64,000 nt of DNA. Source: Styela clava (taxonomy: Eukaryota > Chordata > Ascidiacea > Stolidobranchia > Styelidae). Shown here in pieces: positions 13,783 through 27,200 of this stretch. The position numbers were made by a program, and so were the translations under genes. The DNA is taken from contig NC_135258.1 in the NCBI RefSeq assembly GCF_964204865.1, forward strand, positions 14,499,001-14,563,000, read 5' to 3'. The notes under the pieces were generated by a model that saw only the letters and a program-made list of their open reading frames with translations, was not told the origin of the DNA and made no database searches. Numbering within the stretch: position 1 is the stretch's first letter; each line of letters starts with the position of its first letter.

Positions 13783-16700
13783 TCAAGAAGATGTTCCAGG
13801 TAGTTCAGTAATAATACACTGCACTATATAGGTTCTCTCAATTTTTAATTGTTCGATTCTCTGTTGGTCTGGTAACATTTTACCGGCAAATATCCATCGC
13901 TGACTTGACACCTTCACACCTTCCTGTGATCAAGAATTAAATAAAAAATTGTATCATTTTTTAATAAGCTTCCAAAATAATTACATTAATACTAGCTTAT
14001 ATTGTATGCAAAGTTCGTGGCTGTGAGCTTTCACCCGTTCACTGTCAGTATATCCACCGAAGATAAAAAAAAAATTTATGTTCAAAATTTTCCAAGAACT
14101 TCAGTTATGTGGCATTCACGACCTAATAGCTGTTTTCCTGATCATATTGAAATGAACTATGCGTCATGCGTAAATCAGTTTTACTAACATGCAATTATAC
14201 ACCATAATGGTTTATAGTTTCAGTATCTCTCGGCACTTAAATGGTTGCCTATAACTTCACTAAGTGATCAATCTCCTATATTTCTGAATCTGAGTGAGTG
14301 TATATGACCTTGTTTTGAACAAAATTACCAAAAAAAAAAACAGGCATAGTATGGGCTGACAGAGGTAATGCCTTTAATGCCAAACTGTTTGATGGTGCCA
14401 ACTGCAAACTGTGAAAATGAAGGAGGACCCAAGAGGGAAGAAAAACTAGGCTAATTCTAAAGCTTTCTTAATTGCAGATCTGAAAACTTTGGAGATGAAG
14501 GCAATGTGCAAAATGTACATCAAATCTTTCCAAGTCAATAAAAATTATACTTATAAAATAAATATCATATCTAACCTGTTTTTCTAATCGTCTTTTTCCA
14601 GTAAAAACAGTGTCTTGTGGCAATACTCTTAACTTGATATCTACACCTGTTGATAATCTGATCTTCAAAGTTGTTGCTCTGTATAGAGATAATATGACTC
14701 AATTGATGGCAATTTTTATATCTAACCTTACAGATCGAGGAAATATTAGAGTAAAAAAATAGGAAATAAACAGTCAATTTCAAATTCATCAACAATCAAA
14801 GTATACAGCAAAACATGTTAAGGCAAATAGTCAGAGACGAAGTGGACATATGGATTATTTAATTGAGTTGTTATTGTTGTGAATATATCCAACAACCAAA
14901 CAAACAATTTCTAATTTTTCAGTAGCCTACTTGGGGTAGAAAAAGTCTCCAGAAGACTATTAATTTTATTTTTTCTGATGCTTTTGAGACTAGGATATTT
15001 GATTTCTATACTCGAGTTATATGGTGAGCTTGTGGTAATGCCGGAAAAATATATTGCGCTATCATGCATGATCATAATATGAATAACCTATGGTAAGACA
15101 TAAATCAGTCTCATACTTATCAGTGCTGGATATATCTTGAAATTCCTCGCTGAGGTTTTGTTGATTAGCTGAAGAACCTACTAAAAGATTCACAGGAGGT
15201 GCGAGACAATAGACAGGTAGTTGATAATGAGATCCAAGCTCATCATAACAGTCTAATAATGTACCTGAAAAATAAATAAGATGAAAATAACCAACACTCA
15301 AATAAATGGACAAAAAAGTAAAAAGATTTAGAGGTCAGTAGCAGTCTATGCGACCTACATGAATTCTTTTGTCTGCTTCGAATTAAATTACTTATCAAGT
15401 CTACTTAGGGTTGCCCAAAACGAGTTAACGCGTAATTGGCACTGTCGCCATTCCCTTGGCTTCTAATTTACGCATTCATGTGCATAAGGTCACACGTCTC
15501 ACATGAATCCAACCATAGTTAGCTATTGAATAAGTTGAATAGTTGTGTGCTTTGTTAGAAATTATGACACCAAATAAATTGTCGCAAGTTTGAAAAAGCA
15601 AGGTGATTTATTAGGGAAAATTATTTATACTTTTTCCCGCTTTTTGGCAAATAATTTGGAAAATGATAGTTAAAAGTATCGACCCTTTACCAGGAAAGAT
15701 TTCTGTTGCGCCAAATATGGACTTTTAACTAGGATGATTTTCTGTTGCGCAAAATATTCAAATCCCTGACCGGTGACAGCATTTAAAATGCCTTGTCGTA
15801 ATAATTTAATTCTGTTAAACGTAACTCATGGTTGCGTCGACTTACGAAAAAATAAAAGCAATACCACTTTAAAATACCGCAGCAATCTGTAGACATAAAA
15901 TTATGGTAAACTGCCGATTATAATTAATTTAATTTTGATTCGTATTTTCGTACTTAACGAAAATAAAAAAAGCATACTACTATAAGATATCACAGCAATC
16001 TGCGGACATAAAATGTCTGAGAGCCAGCTTGTAGATAACAGTTATTCCATTGTTTATTGTATGCATATTCCTCCATACACTAATTTAAGCTTCCTTTACT
16101 TGAATTTATTTCCGCATGTATTCAAAATTTCATATTCGAAAATATTAATTTCGAATGTATTTGGGATAGTGAACTATTCGGTACTGGTCATTCCTGAGTC
16201 TACTTCTGTTTCATTACTGGTAAGTGGTGAGGCCTCAACTGGATTTGTCAAAAAGATGCCCAATGAAATGCCATATGGTGATGAAATATGTGCAGGATTT
16301 CGAGTGAACTAACAAGCCTCATAGGACTCAGAGAAAATGAAAGTTTTACCTTTCTCAAAATTTCTTCCATCTGAGAAAATTTAAAATCTATTGGTCTATT
16401 CATTGCGAAGAAGATTGATTTTTTTTACAACAACAATAATAATTTTTCAAAACATCCACAGTATGTACAATTCATGTCTGATTACCGTTAATAACTTTTT
16501 TTGACATTAGATCATCATAGATTAAGAATAGTTAGTTATTTGGTTCCATCCATCTCCATGTAAAACAATCAAAATTTTCTTATAACTATAAACAAATTTA
16601 CCATGTGGAAGAGATATATTGGCTCCATCGATGATTGCTTGAGCCAGGCCATAATCTTTAGCTTCTAATGCTACAGCTGCTGCTTTCAAAGCATCCCATA

Positions 16701-17558
16701 TTTCTTTCCGACCTTTGAAAAATGTCACAATATTTAGACTACATTTTTATCATATTAAAAATGAACAGAAGATCTCTTTAGCTACTATTACTGGTACCTT
16801 CAAATGCAGGAGCTGTGTCCCAAAATTCATCTCTTTTACTTCTCAATTGACCTTCTGTTAATGGAACTTCACTTCGCCATCGAGGGTGTTCCTTTTTCAG
16901 AGGTTGGTTTTTACCAATGGCTGTAATACAAATGGCAATTTTATTTTTAATACAGAAAAAATGTGTAAGTTATATCCTGAAGTAATGTATTTTTAATGTC
17001 ATAAAAGAGACATCGATTAAAATCATGGAAATCAATTTTATTTTTTATAGCTGGTGTTAGATTGTCTTAGTCATGTTTTCAAACTCCAATGCCCGATTAT
17101 TTTGAGTATACAGACACAGTGCTGATCCGAGATGCAACACTTGAAGACTGGATTAAAAATTTCTATCAAGACTTGAGAGAAACTTTTTCGAATGAGTAGG
17201 GTGAAAATTTTCTTCAACTTTACAGCCTTGATTCGTTGAAGAAATTTATATTAAAAACATATTTCTCAATACACCACCCATCCCTGAAATTTATTTCACA
17301 GTGATAATTTTTATGACTGTTATTAAAGATGGAGAGCTTTGAAACTGATAGAAGGTTCTGAAATATACAAGTTCATTTAAAGACATTAGGCAATGTTACT
17401 AATACTAACTACCAACGTCAGCTATATTGCGGAAAGCTAAGAGTACCTACTTTAACACAAATCAAAACTACAAATATCAGTAATGAAATACCTGGATAAT
17501 TTGGATCTCCATATCTTGGATGCCGACGATTCCGATGGCTGCCTAAACAAGCACCCAT
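13783..17558 (-). CDS. UBTD1/2: Ubiquitin domain-containing protein (UBTD1/UBTD2 homologue)
   Basis: Six exons on the minus strand in transcript order: 17558..17492, 16920..16798, 16712..16602, 15264..15088, 14676..14576 and 13923..13783. They total 720 bases, 239 aa, against 234 in human UBTD2. The N-terminus MGACLGS matches human MGGCVGS and has the Gly2/Cys4 pattern of an N-myristoylated, palmitoylated protein. The UBTD N-domain follows with [65 protein letters not shown] and [21 protein letters not shown]-terminal ubiquitin-like fold follows ([30 protein letters not shown]). In vertebrates UBTD proteins bind UBE2D-type E2 enzymes. The 15088/14676 junction is least certain: the predicted TIATT is extra against human and a nearby donor is possible. 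The fourth transcript-order exon is preceded by an intron holding a 791-bp hAT. Confidence 0.93.
15406..16196. mobile_element. hAT-type element in a UBTD intron, same family as the nested element at 10912
   Basis: Starts TAGGGTTGCCCAAAACG and ends with GGTCATTCCTG, the first base mutated from C. The perfect 8-bp target duplication agtctact lies at 15398-15405 and 16197-16204. The interior shares the ~200-bp block and the tandem unit with the element at 10912, but it is much shorter. It lies wholly within the intron between 15264 and 16602. Confidence 0.87.
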
Positions 17559-19490
17559 TTGTGTAAAATTTAATTATATTTCCCATTAAATAAAATCATT
17601 ACATACTGTATAGCAAAAGAGAAATTTTGAAAGAAACTATTGCAATAATTATGGTATTATCACGGTATGTTGCACTCGTTGGCAAGAAATAACTGAAAGA
17701 AAAGAAATTATGATTGGTGACAGTAACACTTGTGACAATATCACAAAGGTGACATCTCCATCATCCACTAGTGAGAAGCCTAATGAAATTGATATATATG
17801 ATATAGGTATGTACACTACATACTCCTAGAAATTCAATTAGAAAATAACTAAAAAAAGCTATAAACTAATTTGTTTGAAAGTTGTGAGGATAAAGAAATG
17901 CATGTGAAAGGTCAGGGCCTATCGAACGGGGGGTCCATAGAACAGACTCAGTGGGGGTTGCTATGAAATACTTTTTGACACTAAACTCAGTTAAAACAAA
18001 ATATTGAATAAATTTGAAACTAGTACTGACACCCACCATCAGTGAAATACATGCTATATTTCGTACGAGAATATGCAATTTTATTATTATTTTTTTTATT
18101 ATTTTCTGCATTATTAAATTTCATTCTATATTTATTTAAGCTCCTGAGCATCGGGAATAAAATATGGCTCTGCTGAGTGGGTTGTGATGGAAAAAGTTAG
18201 AAGAACACTGTTATAGGTGGGTGTTTGCAAATGAAAATATCAATAAATACCCACATCTCAACCAAGTGATTTCTTTATACAGTGAAACAGTTACACAGTG
18301 CCATGATTAGAAAAATAACCCATCAACATAAAAAAAAATCCTCCAAAAATTTAACCAGATGAAAATAATAATGAATATCGAACTAGAGGTGCATTACGTA
18401 ATTCAAAACAGTTATTTAACACGAAAGCTCTTGCATACATCGGCTATCACTTATGGAAGACAGTGTGTCTATTATTCCTATTTTAATAGAGCCAAACCTA
18501 ATTAGCTGCTGATATTCTAATGGCCAATCAGACTGATTATTGACTATTTGAATATATCACAGCTGTATCGTAATCATTAAAACCTCAAAATGCTATTTAT
18601 GAGAGAGATACATAAAGGAGTGTAATATGGCAATTAGAATGGCAAACGATGCTCAATCTCATGCTCATTTAAAGATTCATCCAAATATATTAGTAAGAAA
18701 TTTGAACTCAATCAAACTGTGTATTTCATATAATATGATAATTACTCTGAGTTGATTATTAACCAACTGACAACTGTTGTTTAATTTATACCTAGAGAGG
18801 GCTATGGAAGCATCCAAAATAATCTAGGTAAAGAACAATTAAGTAGTCAATCATGTTGATTATCAGTGATATTGTTTATATATGAAGGTGTCATGTGCAC
18901 AGTAGAATAAGTATAATAATATATATACAGAGTGACCCAAAAAAATAGAACCCATAACTTTTATAATTACTTTTACAAAAATGAAGAAAATGTAACTTAT
19001 GTTTACGTATGATTGTACACAAAAGTTACAGTAATCTATGGTAATCTACAAAATTTAATCTGTATCTGAAGTATTTTCCAGGTGATTTGTGTTGTATTTA
19101 TCAGGGTCACCCCATACATAGCGCACAGTGTAATATGAAGAGTCCTGTTTCAATCTGCTTAAATATAGTCTTCCCAGTTCCACTGGCATAACAGTGCCTA
19201 ATAAATCATTTACCGTAAGTATTCGTCACATGGATGATATCTATGCCCGACCTGACGATGTATTACTATTAAATACATTACATCAAATCAGCATTATGAC
19301 ATTTACAATCCACAAGAAAATGAAAGCACATGGGCATGATGCCATTCAGAACAGCTACCATGAAAAAAACGCATTGATATGGTATTGATTCCGGCCTACT
19401 ATGGAATTCCCCTAGTTTGGGAAATTATACTACATGAAAATAAGATTGTAAAAAGGTTACACCGGTAAATGATTTGTATCTAACAAATGC
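17559..19490. other. Intergenic region upstream of UBTD, no gene seen
   Basis: Contains presumptive UBTD 5' sequence, then AT-rich DNA. At 18934 there is a possible Tc1/mariner-like left end after 'tata' (cagagtgacccaaaaa), but no inverted partner was found. Confidence 0.35.
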
Positions 19491-19590
19491 GCATTTTCTT
19501 TTTATTCATTCATATGTGACCACAACCTATTTACCTAACCGCATTTCCTTTTTATTCATTCATATGTGACCACAACCTATTTACCTAATT
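19491..19590 (+). repeat. Tandem duplication, 2 x 50 bp
   Basis: Two adjacent 50-base copies (19491-19540, 19541-19590), nearly identical, starting gcatttt/gcatttc and both containing catatgtgaccacaacctat. Confidence 0.9.
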
Positions 19591-20544
19591 ACTGATGCAA
19601 GGATATAACAGTAAGTGGTAATCCCATCCATTTAGCAGATTAGCAATATAGAGCTGTATGCATGGAATAAATAAGTAATAAAACATTGGTCTGAATAAGA
19701 AATCTCCAAAATGCTTAAAAAGAAAAAAAGGTATCACCGGATCACCAGTAACCGGATAGATAAGTTTTAAAAAAATATTAATGTTTCAAAAATGGAGTGT
19801 TTCAGCTGTTGCTCTGAAAAGAGGCAAGCAACCACCCAATTACAGGGCTGTTTATATGGATATAATTGTGAACCTGGGAGTATGTATGAGAATATATTTA
19901 ATGGCCTCATCTGTAGAGGTTTTTTGGTCTGCCACATAAAAAGTAGGTTTCATTTTAGGGAGCATTTCAGCATAGCCTTCTGCCGTGTCCGACCAAATTC
20001 TCGCCATATTAATTAATGTCGTATGCATTAGGTTAGTCCATTTATAAATACATGATAATACTTAGCCAGACATCTTGGTTTTCTTCTGTAACATAAAACA
20101 TAACATTCACCCGTATATAACACAAATTATAATCAAAAAAAAAAAAAACTGACACTATTTGCTTTTGTCTGGCTGAACAAATTAAAATAACTTTTGAGAA
20201 TTTTACCTTCCAATTAATTTGAATTACAAATATCTAGAATTAGAATATTTTAGTAAATCTTGTCAAAAATGATGATAAGATAATATTCTTTTCAGTTGTT
20301 CTAGTAAAATACTTTCGTGCAAAATTTTATTTTGAGGATTTTACAATTACCGGTACTGATTGCCTTTTTTGACTGCGAAAAAAAATCTCAAGTAAAAGTC
20401 AAAATCTGCCAAGTAAAAATGTATATAATGGGTTCTGAGTTTAACAAAAGTCCAATGACAACTTAGAGTCTAACTGTTCTAACTGGGAACATGGTTACAG
20501 CGAAATATGTCTAACAAATAAGAAAGAAAAAAATGAACAGGAGT

Positions 20545-20795
20545 AGGGTAGTCATTTGTAAGTATGAATGAAATTTCAAGCATTACACAAAGTAGAAAAA
20601 TTATGGTTATATCACGGAGCAATGGCACAGTAGAAAAAAATAAACAAAAATACGTTCAGCATTCAGGAAAAGAATGATTTGTTGTTGAACAGCAAAGTGG
20701 GATAGCATTGGTAAGTATGAATAGAATTCCAAGCTTTATACAAAGTAGAAAAATTGTGGTTATATCACAAAACGATAGCACAGTAAAAAGATGGG
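20545..20795 (+). repeat. Direct repeat, period 153 bp
   Basis: The ~95-base block starting gtaagtatgaat at 20558 recurs at 20711, about 85% identical by eye (acaaagtagaaaaatt and ggttatatcac shared). The second copy runs up to the 3' end of the ORF at 20851. Confidence 0.75.
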
Positions 20796-20850
20796 ATTAC
20801 CTTGTGAGATTACTCAATACTATGTACAAAATTAAATCCGTCCATGGCCT

Positions 20851-21324
20851 TTATTTCTTACATTTGTTTGCATTTTCATCAAGTTCAAAAAAAACTTGCC
20901 TTGATTCAGTTGAACAACATACCATATCATTACTGCTTAGCTTTCTCAGAACAACTCTAGGATTCATCGTAGGATCCAATGTTCCATATTTTCTTTTTCT
21001 ATTGTTAGGTGAAATATACTCTACACATTCTTTAAATTCATTTTTAGATGAGCTCTCGTCAAGATTAGACGCATGGCATTCAGAACAAATATTTTCTAAT
21101 TGAGCTTTTAAACTGCTTTTTACTTTTCTGAAAAATTCATTAGCAAGATGATACTTCACACAAGAATCGATTAGAGTTTTTCTAGGCTTGTTTTCCTCAT
21201 TATCATCACTGCTAGAATATTCATCGGAAGTACTTTCAAGAATTTGGTTGATTCGAGAGAAGAGTTTATCTGCTTTGTCGAGTTTTTTCTCAAAAGATGT
21301 AATTCTACTAAATCCGGTCATCAT
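20851..21324 (-). CDS. Unnamed 158-aa protein with ATRX-linker-like short motifs
   Basis: An open minus-strand frame, hydrophilic, with an acidic run EYSSSDDNEEN and a basic patch NNRKRKYG. The start is taken at tandem ATGs (21324/21321) because codons further up give a hydrophobic, repeat-poor leader. I do not recognise a family. Three stretches match the neighbouring ATRX linker in the same order: ADKLFSRINQIL (ATRX: AEECLARLARII), FRKVKSSLKAQL (LKKVKSASSKLI) and NPRVVLRKLSSNDM (NPKIVLTKLTENDI). PRVVL fits the PxVxL consensus bound by the HP1 chromoshadow domain. It lies 2.9 kb downstream of ATRX on the same strand. It could be a diverged partial duplicate of ATRX, a last exon of a longer gene, or a small separate nuclear protein. 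Composition supports real coding more than chance. Confidence 0.5.
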   Translation of the reverse strand: MMTGFSRITSFEKKLDKADKLFSRINQILESTSDEYSSSDDNEENKPRKTLIDSCVKYHLANEFFRKVKSSLKAQLENICSECHASNLDESSSKNEFKECVEYISPNNRKRKYGTLDPTMNPRVVLRKLSSNDMVCCSTESRQVFFELDENANKCKK

Positions 21325-21384
21325 TTGTAAATTTGTTATGTTATTGTAATAGATACAGCTACATATGAAAAAAAAGAACAACAT

Positions 21385-23591
21385 TATTAGCGTGATATTG
21401 CATGACTTAACTAAATTCGAGCATGAAAAACAAATCTAGCGAGAAAGGAATTGAAAATATTTGTACAAAAAACTGCCAAAGCACTTCCATTGTCATTATA
21501 ATAAATGCCTATAAATACATAATATCCATGCAAATAGAAATGGCAATACATAAAATTGTCTAAAGACGAAGGAGAATAAATAGGCAGATACGGGCAGTCA
21601 TAAAAAAAAAGATTTGAAATGAACAAAAAACATGCAGCGCTTTATGTCATGTTATAGGAAGCTGTTGTTCATGTATAATAATCCAGAGAATTTGCGCAGA
21701 TCAGTAGGAGCTCAATGAATAAAAAGCTGATATCCCCCCAGATAAACATTGTACCAATATACGAATCCACGGGGGATTACAACACTGCTTCAAGCTAAGT
21801 TGCGAGAATAATAATACACATTTATAGCTCATTCCAAATCATTTTTTTGATAAAAAGGACAATAAAATGCAGATAAAAACTGACATGGCATAAACTACAA
21901 AGAAAGAGAATCAACACCAGCAGTAATGCGCGGGCTATAAGGTAATCTGAATGAAATGAATGAGATTTTGGCATGAAAAACAAGTTTTCCACGTAGTAAG
22001 GCAGTTTCAAAAAGTTCTGTAGCAGTAATACATTATTAGATTTATTAATTTTTATAATAAATTAAGTTTATTTAAAGGATTTCCTGGTAATCAAAACATA
22101 GTCAACTCAAGATATTTACTCAATCAAGCTTTCTAATTTGAATTTTAATTATCTCAAAATGTGAGCAATTCTCTCAAATAATTAATAATTTTCCACATTT
22201 TTTAAATGATCATTGGATCGATACCTCAAAAAATAACAAAAATTTACTATTTATAACCCTAAGAAAAGAATGGAAGTAATGAGAGAACACTATAAATTGG
22301 GAACATAGGTAATAATTACATTTTTGTCGAATGATAACTATAATTTGAAACTCACATACACCAATAATGAGCAGTTCTAAAACAATGATTTTAAACTATA
22401 TGTGTAAAATGCAAATTGAACAACAGTTATTAGATAAAGCTAAAATCCGGCTCTGTTTATCGATTCACTGCAAAATATGAGTTTATTATGAAGGGATGCT
22501 TATTAGGAAGCTTTGCAGAATAAATTACTTGATATTAAAAATCCAAAAAGAAGTATGCGAAGATGATACACTCAGTTGGTTGGGTGTGATGTATGACAAG
22601 GTACATATACAATCATAAAACAAATAATATGTGTGTATATAGCAGGGAAAAATAATGATGGCGTGAGACATTTCAAGAAAGGTCATGAAAACATAGTAAC
22701 ACATGAGTGGGTGCAATGGTGTAGTCTTCAGCATGCTACTGGTGTCAAAAGCTGAACATGTCCGACACAAATTTTGGTACTCCCATAGTATGCGTACCAG
22801 GCTAGGGTTAAGCCATAATTTTATTCTGATTTTCCTTATTTTAGTTTCATTACAAGTTCGAGGACTGTCTGTGTTAGCCAAGCGAATATATCCCCTGCCC
22901 ATGGGCTTCTGTCCATTTACACAACTTGATGTGGAGTCAGCGAAAAAAAATAGTTACTTCTGGAGCACCCAAACTCCTACGGTCACTACATTGGTGACAT
23001 GAATTTGAAGATTTAAGGATTCTGGTAGCTCCTTAAATATTAGAGGCTCCTAGACTAAAGCCCATTTAAGATCAGTTGGAATTCAGGCAGAAAACAGAGC
23101 ATGGAGATTTTCATATCTAAATATTTTATCATTGTTGAATTTTCTAGCAAAATGAGACAAATAATACACAAATTTTAATTAAGATGATAATTTAGACTCC
23201 CAAAAAAAAAAATGCATATTTAGCAACAATTTAAATATGTCTTTTAATTTACGGACGGTGCAAAAGGAAAATTACATAAGGTACAAGTGGCATGGAGAAA
23301 ACAAATAATGCAAACAACAATGTCTAAGAACTGTGAAATAAAAACACCAAACAATATTTATATCCATGGAAAGAAAGCAATAACCATAATGGCTAATGAC
23401 TACTTCCATCCGTCTACCAATCCAATTTGGTCTTAGAAAAAGACCTTGTGTCATTTTTTACGCATTGAAACGAACTTGAAAAAATAATATTCAAAATAAA
23501 AGGTAGTGTTTAGAAGAAATTGGAAAAATGGAATTAGAATATGTTTGAATAGAAAATGTTTTTTAGTGAAATTCATACTTTTTCATACATG
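21385..23591. other. No gene recognised
   Basis: AT-rich DNA with chance ORFs. The 22700-22930 stretch is less AT-rich and keeps overlapping ORFs open on both strands, and may be an old repeat, but no termini or protein family were identified. Confidence 0.35.
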
Positions 23592-23842
23592 CAGGGGCGA
23601 AGCAAGAAATTTTCAAAGGGGGAATTCTGAAATTTTTATTTGCCAAGTTCGGTCGAAACAGCTAGCGAGGCCGATGGACGCTGGAATATGCATGTCTTTA
23701 TTGGTCTTTAGGGTCTAAAAAGCATTTCAAGATACGAAAAATTGCTATCTATGATACAGAAAATTGATTTTATTTTTTTACATATCAAAAAGGGGGGGTG
23801 GTGGTTTCGACCCGCAAAACCACCCCCCTGGCTACGCCACTG
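23592..23842. mobile_element. Short non-autonomous hAT, relative of the 5.7-kb element at 42475
   Basis: Left end CAGGGGCGAAGCAAG and inverted right end CAGTGGCGTAGCCAG, the same as the start of the element at 42475. Flanking 8-mers catacatg and caaacatg match at 7 of 8. At 251 bp it could have been moved by the transposase of the 42475 family. Confidence 0.8.
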
Positions 23843-24247
23843 CAAACATGCAAAAATTTTTCTCCTTCAGAAAGTTATACACTAAGCCAGTTGTTCCCCC
23901 GTTGAATTATTTCGAGCTCCATATCTACTGGCATATCTGTTGCGAAGATAAGCACATAAATAGCTTTGAGGGTTCTGGATTTTCCTTTGAGAAAACTTGT
24001 TCAAAAATGTAAAAAAAGATGAATAATGATGAAATAATACAAGGAAGTCACAAAGAACATCAATATTTTCTGCTTCGAAAACCTTGATTCTAGTTCAGAT
24101 ACCAATCTTGTTATTTTCAAGCTTTTGGTATAGGCTTCCTAAAAAACTTGGGTAGGATGCTGGACGAGTTGATAGTATATATGAAGGTGGTATATAATAA
24201 AAGAAAGCATAGTTTTTTTTTGAAGAATTCACATGCGCAATATATTT
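23843..24247. other. Downstream flank of ATRX
   Basis: Presumed ATRX 3' UTR and spacer; nothing else recognised. Confidence 0.35.
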
Positions 24248-27200
24248 TTATCTTCTGGGATTGAGCACCGTATATCTTGGCTTGAAATTTTGAGCATTTC
24301 TTACATTCGAACTGGGTCTGTAGTTCTGTTGGGCATTTGAATAGTTGGGTCTATACCGAGGTCTATTCGGATTAGTATATCTTGTTTGAGCTGTAGTTGG
24401 AACAGTATATGTCGAATTTCCTTGCATTCTCCATTTTGGTGGTACAGTTGGGCGTGGTGGTGGTACTGTATATCTAGTATGTCGTGGCATATTAGTATTA
24501 TTCATAGATGGAGGTGTAAATCTTGAAAAGCTTGTAGTGGGTGTAGATTGCCTTGATGTGGATGCAGGAATGGTATTTGGTGTAAACCTTCTTGGCGCAT
24601 TAGCTCGAGGAACATATCCATTCATGTTGATTTGTGGATTGGCTGAAGAAACTGGGTTAAGAAATGACCTAGGTTGAGAGGATGAACTGGGCCTGGGTGG
24701 TGGTGCTATTGATCTCTTTTGAGCGAGGCATCTTTTTGACTCATATTGATAGGACGTGACAAGTTTTTTTAGAGCGGTCAAACGACGAAGTAGAATATGA
24801 TCATCTAATTTTTTCTGCGTCGCATGTTTGGAAACAGTTTCTGGCTTGAAAGTACGATTCTTCATCTGTATTTCAACTAATATACTTTCGAAAGAATTTT
24901 TAGATAATTGTACCATTTTCTTTTCTATTAGAGATAGCACTTTATTTGCATTTTCCGAAAAATGTGTGAGATGGTGAGGAGAGAATACTTTGAAAGATTC
25001 AAACATAGGATTTGTTGACGTGTCCACTGGTTTCTGTTGTTCATTGTCATATTCTTCCCACGCTGCCCTTCGTTCTGCTTCTGTGAGTTCCTCTGATACC
25101 TGATGATCTAACAATGAATCATGGTCGTGATATGTTACAACAAGTTCTGATTTTTTCAATATGGCTGCCAAAAGTGCGTCTTTTGGTGGTGCAAACTTAG
25201 GTACATTGTCTTTCTCGTCATTTGATTTCTCAGGTTTGGGTGCTGGATTAAATTTATATAATTCATTGACATCAGCGGCGGAGAAATGACGTAAAATCTG
25301 TTGTTCATCAACCACACGAAATGCTAGAGATTGCTTCATGATTTGACGCTCATAGATTTTTTCTTCCATCGTTCCCTGAGCTATAAATCTATAGACATAA
25401 CATGGCTTGGTTTGACCAAAACGGTAAATGCGAAAGATAGATTGTATATCATGAGAAGGATTCCAGGAAGCATCAAAAACAATGGCTCTGTTGGCACCGA
25501 TTAAATTAATCCCTATACCACCAGCTCTGGTTGAAATTAAAAATAATCGTCCTCTCGTGTTATTTTTGTTATTAAATTTTGATATCCAACTATCTCTCAA
25601 ATTAGCTGGTGTTGATCCATCGATTCTATAATAATCCTTATATTTGAGCCATTTTGAATACGGTCCACTGTCAGATTTGAGTCCTTTAGAGACATCACTA
25701 GTTTCAGACTTCAGAACTTCTTCGATTAAGTCCAAAGACAAAAGCGACTGAGAGAAAATGACAACTTTATCACCTACTTCTGTTGAAAGTTGTAATATCT
25801 GTAACATTAGCATAATTTTACCGCTGTGTGAAATAGAATGAGCTAATTTTTCTTGAGTCGGCATGAACTTGACATACCATTCTTCTTCGTCTTGATTTTC
25901 ATTTAAGATTACACGTTTTAACAGGCTAATAAGATCAGATTTCTCAGTACAACCCTTGATGGATTCCCCATGCTCAGCTATCATCGCTTTTAGCTCTTGA
26001 ATCGATTTAATTTTTAGCGATTGCTCAAATTCTGCTGTTTTACAGAAATTGATATCAAGGTATTTCGTTGCCAAGGTTACAAGTTTTTTTCTGTTTCTGG
26101 TTTCAGGTTTTTTTCCGCTTTTACTTTCAATAAACAATCGAAGTTTGGCACCAGAAAGTGCATGGATATCTTCAAGTGTTTTTGGCTTAATTTCTTGTGA
26201 TGATGGAATTTCATCGTCGCTAACCATAATGACGGAATTATCAGATGAATCATCTTCTTCTTCGCTTTCCGCACCTTCCTCCTCATCATTGATGAATTTC
26301 CGCAAATCATCTTGATTATCTTTGATATCTTTTTTATCTGTTGACATTACAAGGCATCTTGGGTGACAAATTAAAAGCGTCAATCTGTTGTAATCCTTAA
26401 ATATGCCTCCTTTTCTTAGCTTAGCATCATTCGATGAGTGCAAAGTAAGATAATGTTTATACATTCGTATCTGTAAATCTGAAAGACGAACACTTAAAAC
26501 GTATTCATATTTTGGTGCCAAATGTGCGCGAAGACATGTGTAGTCTTTTCTTTGCAAGCACCCCGCTAGAAGTTCATGTAATACATGAGCCCGCTTTTTC
26601 ATCAATTTTACATCAGTTTCAGTCGAATCGACATGTTGGCCATTCTCTATTGGATTCATGAATCGATTCTTGAATTCTTTTATAGTCCCGAGTAATTTTG
26701 GTTTTACGATACTGACCATACAATGGTATTCAACCATATTGTTTTGCAGTGGGGTGCCAGTAAGTACAATTCTACGCTTGGTGTGAACTTGTTGAACCAT
26801 ATTGGCAATCTTTGACATGGCATTTTTCAGAATATGACCTTCATCACAGACTAGAATATCAGGTCCAGGCTTGCATAAGCTTTCAACAAAAACCTCACTT
26901 GTTTTACGTTTGTTGTCGTTGAGGAGGGTACGGAATAGACCATATCCCACAACCAGTATACCACCTTCTGTTTTCCAGCGATGAAGCTTTGCTATTCTCT
27001 CTTGATCTGTTTTAACAGAATGAAGATCCGATACTACAAGTTTTTGAAACTTGTGTTCATAGTCTACTGAGCGAATCCATCTCTTTAATTTCGCGTTCCA
27101 TTCATAATCCTTGTTTGAATTTGGCACCCATTTTGTAAATTCTGCAACCCAGTTATTCACAGTTCCGAATGGACATAAGACTAATGCAGTACGTAGATTA

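Noticed and set aside
18930-18955. Tc1/mariner-like left end cagagtgacccaaaaa after tata
   Set aside because: No inverted partner within several kb and no transposase; kept only as a note.
20708-21103. 131-aa plus-strand ORF
   Set aside because: Overlaps the minus-strand ORF at 20851, which has the better composition and motifs, and part of the 153-bp repeat.
22525-23002. Overlapping ORFs of 125 aa (-) and 99 aa (+)
   Set aside because: No recognisable domain on either strand and no supporting splice sites; more likely an old repeat than a gene.
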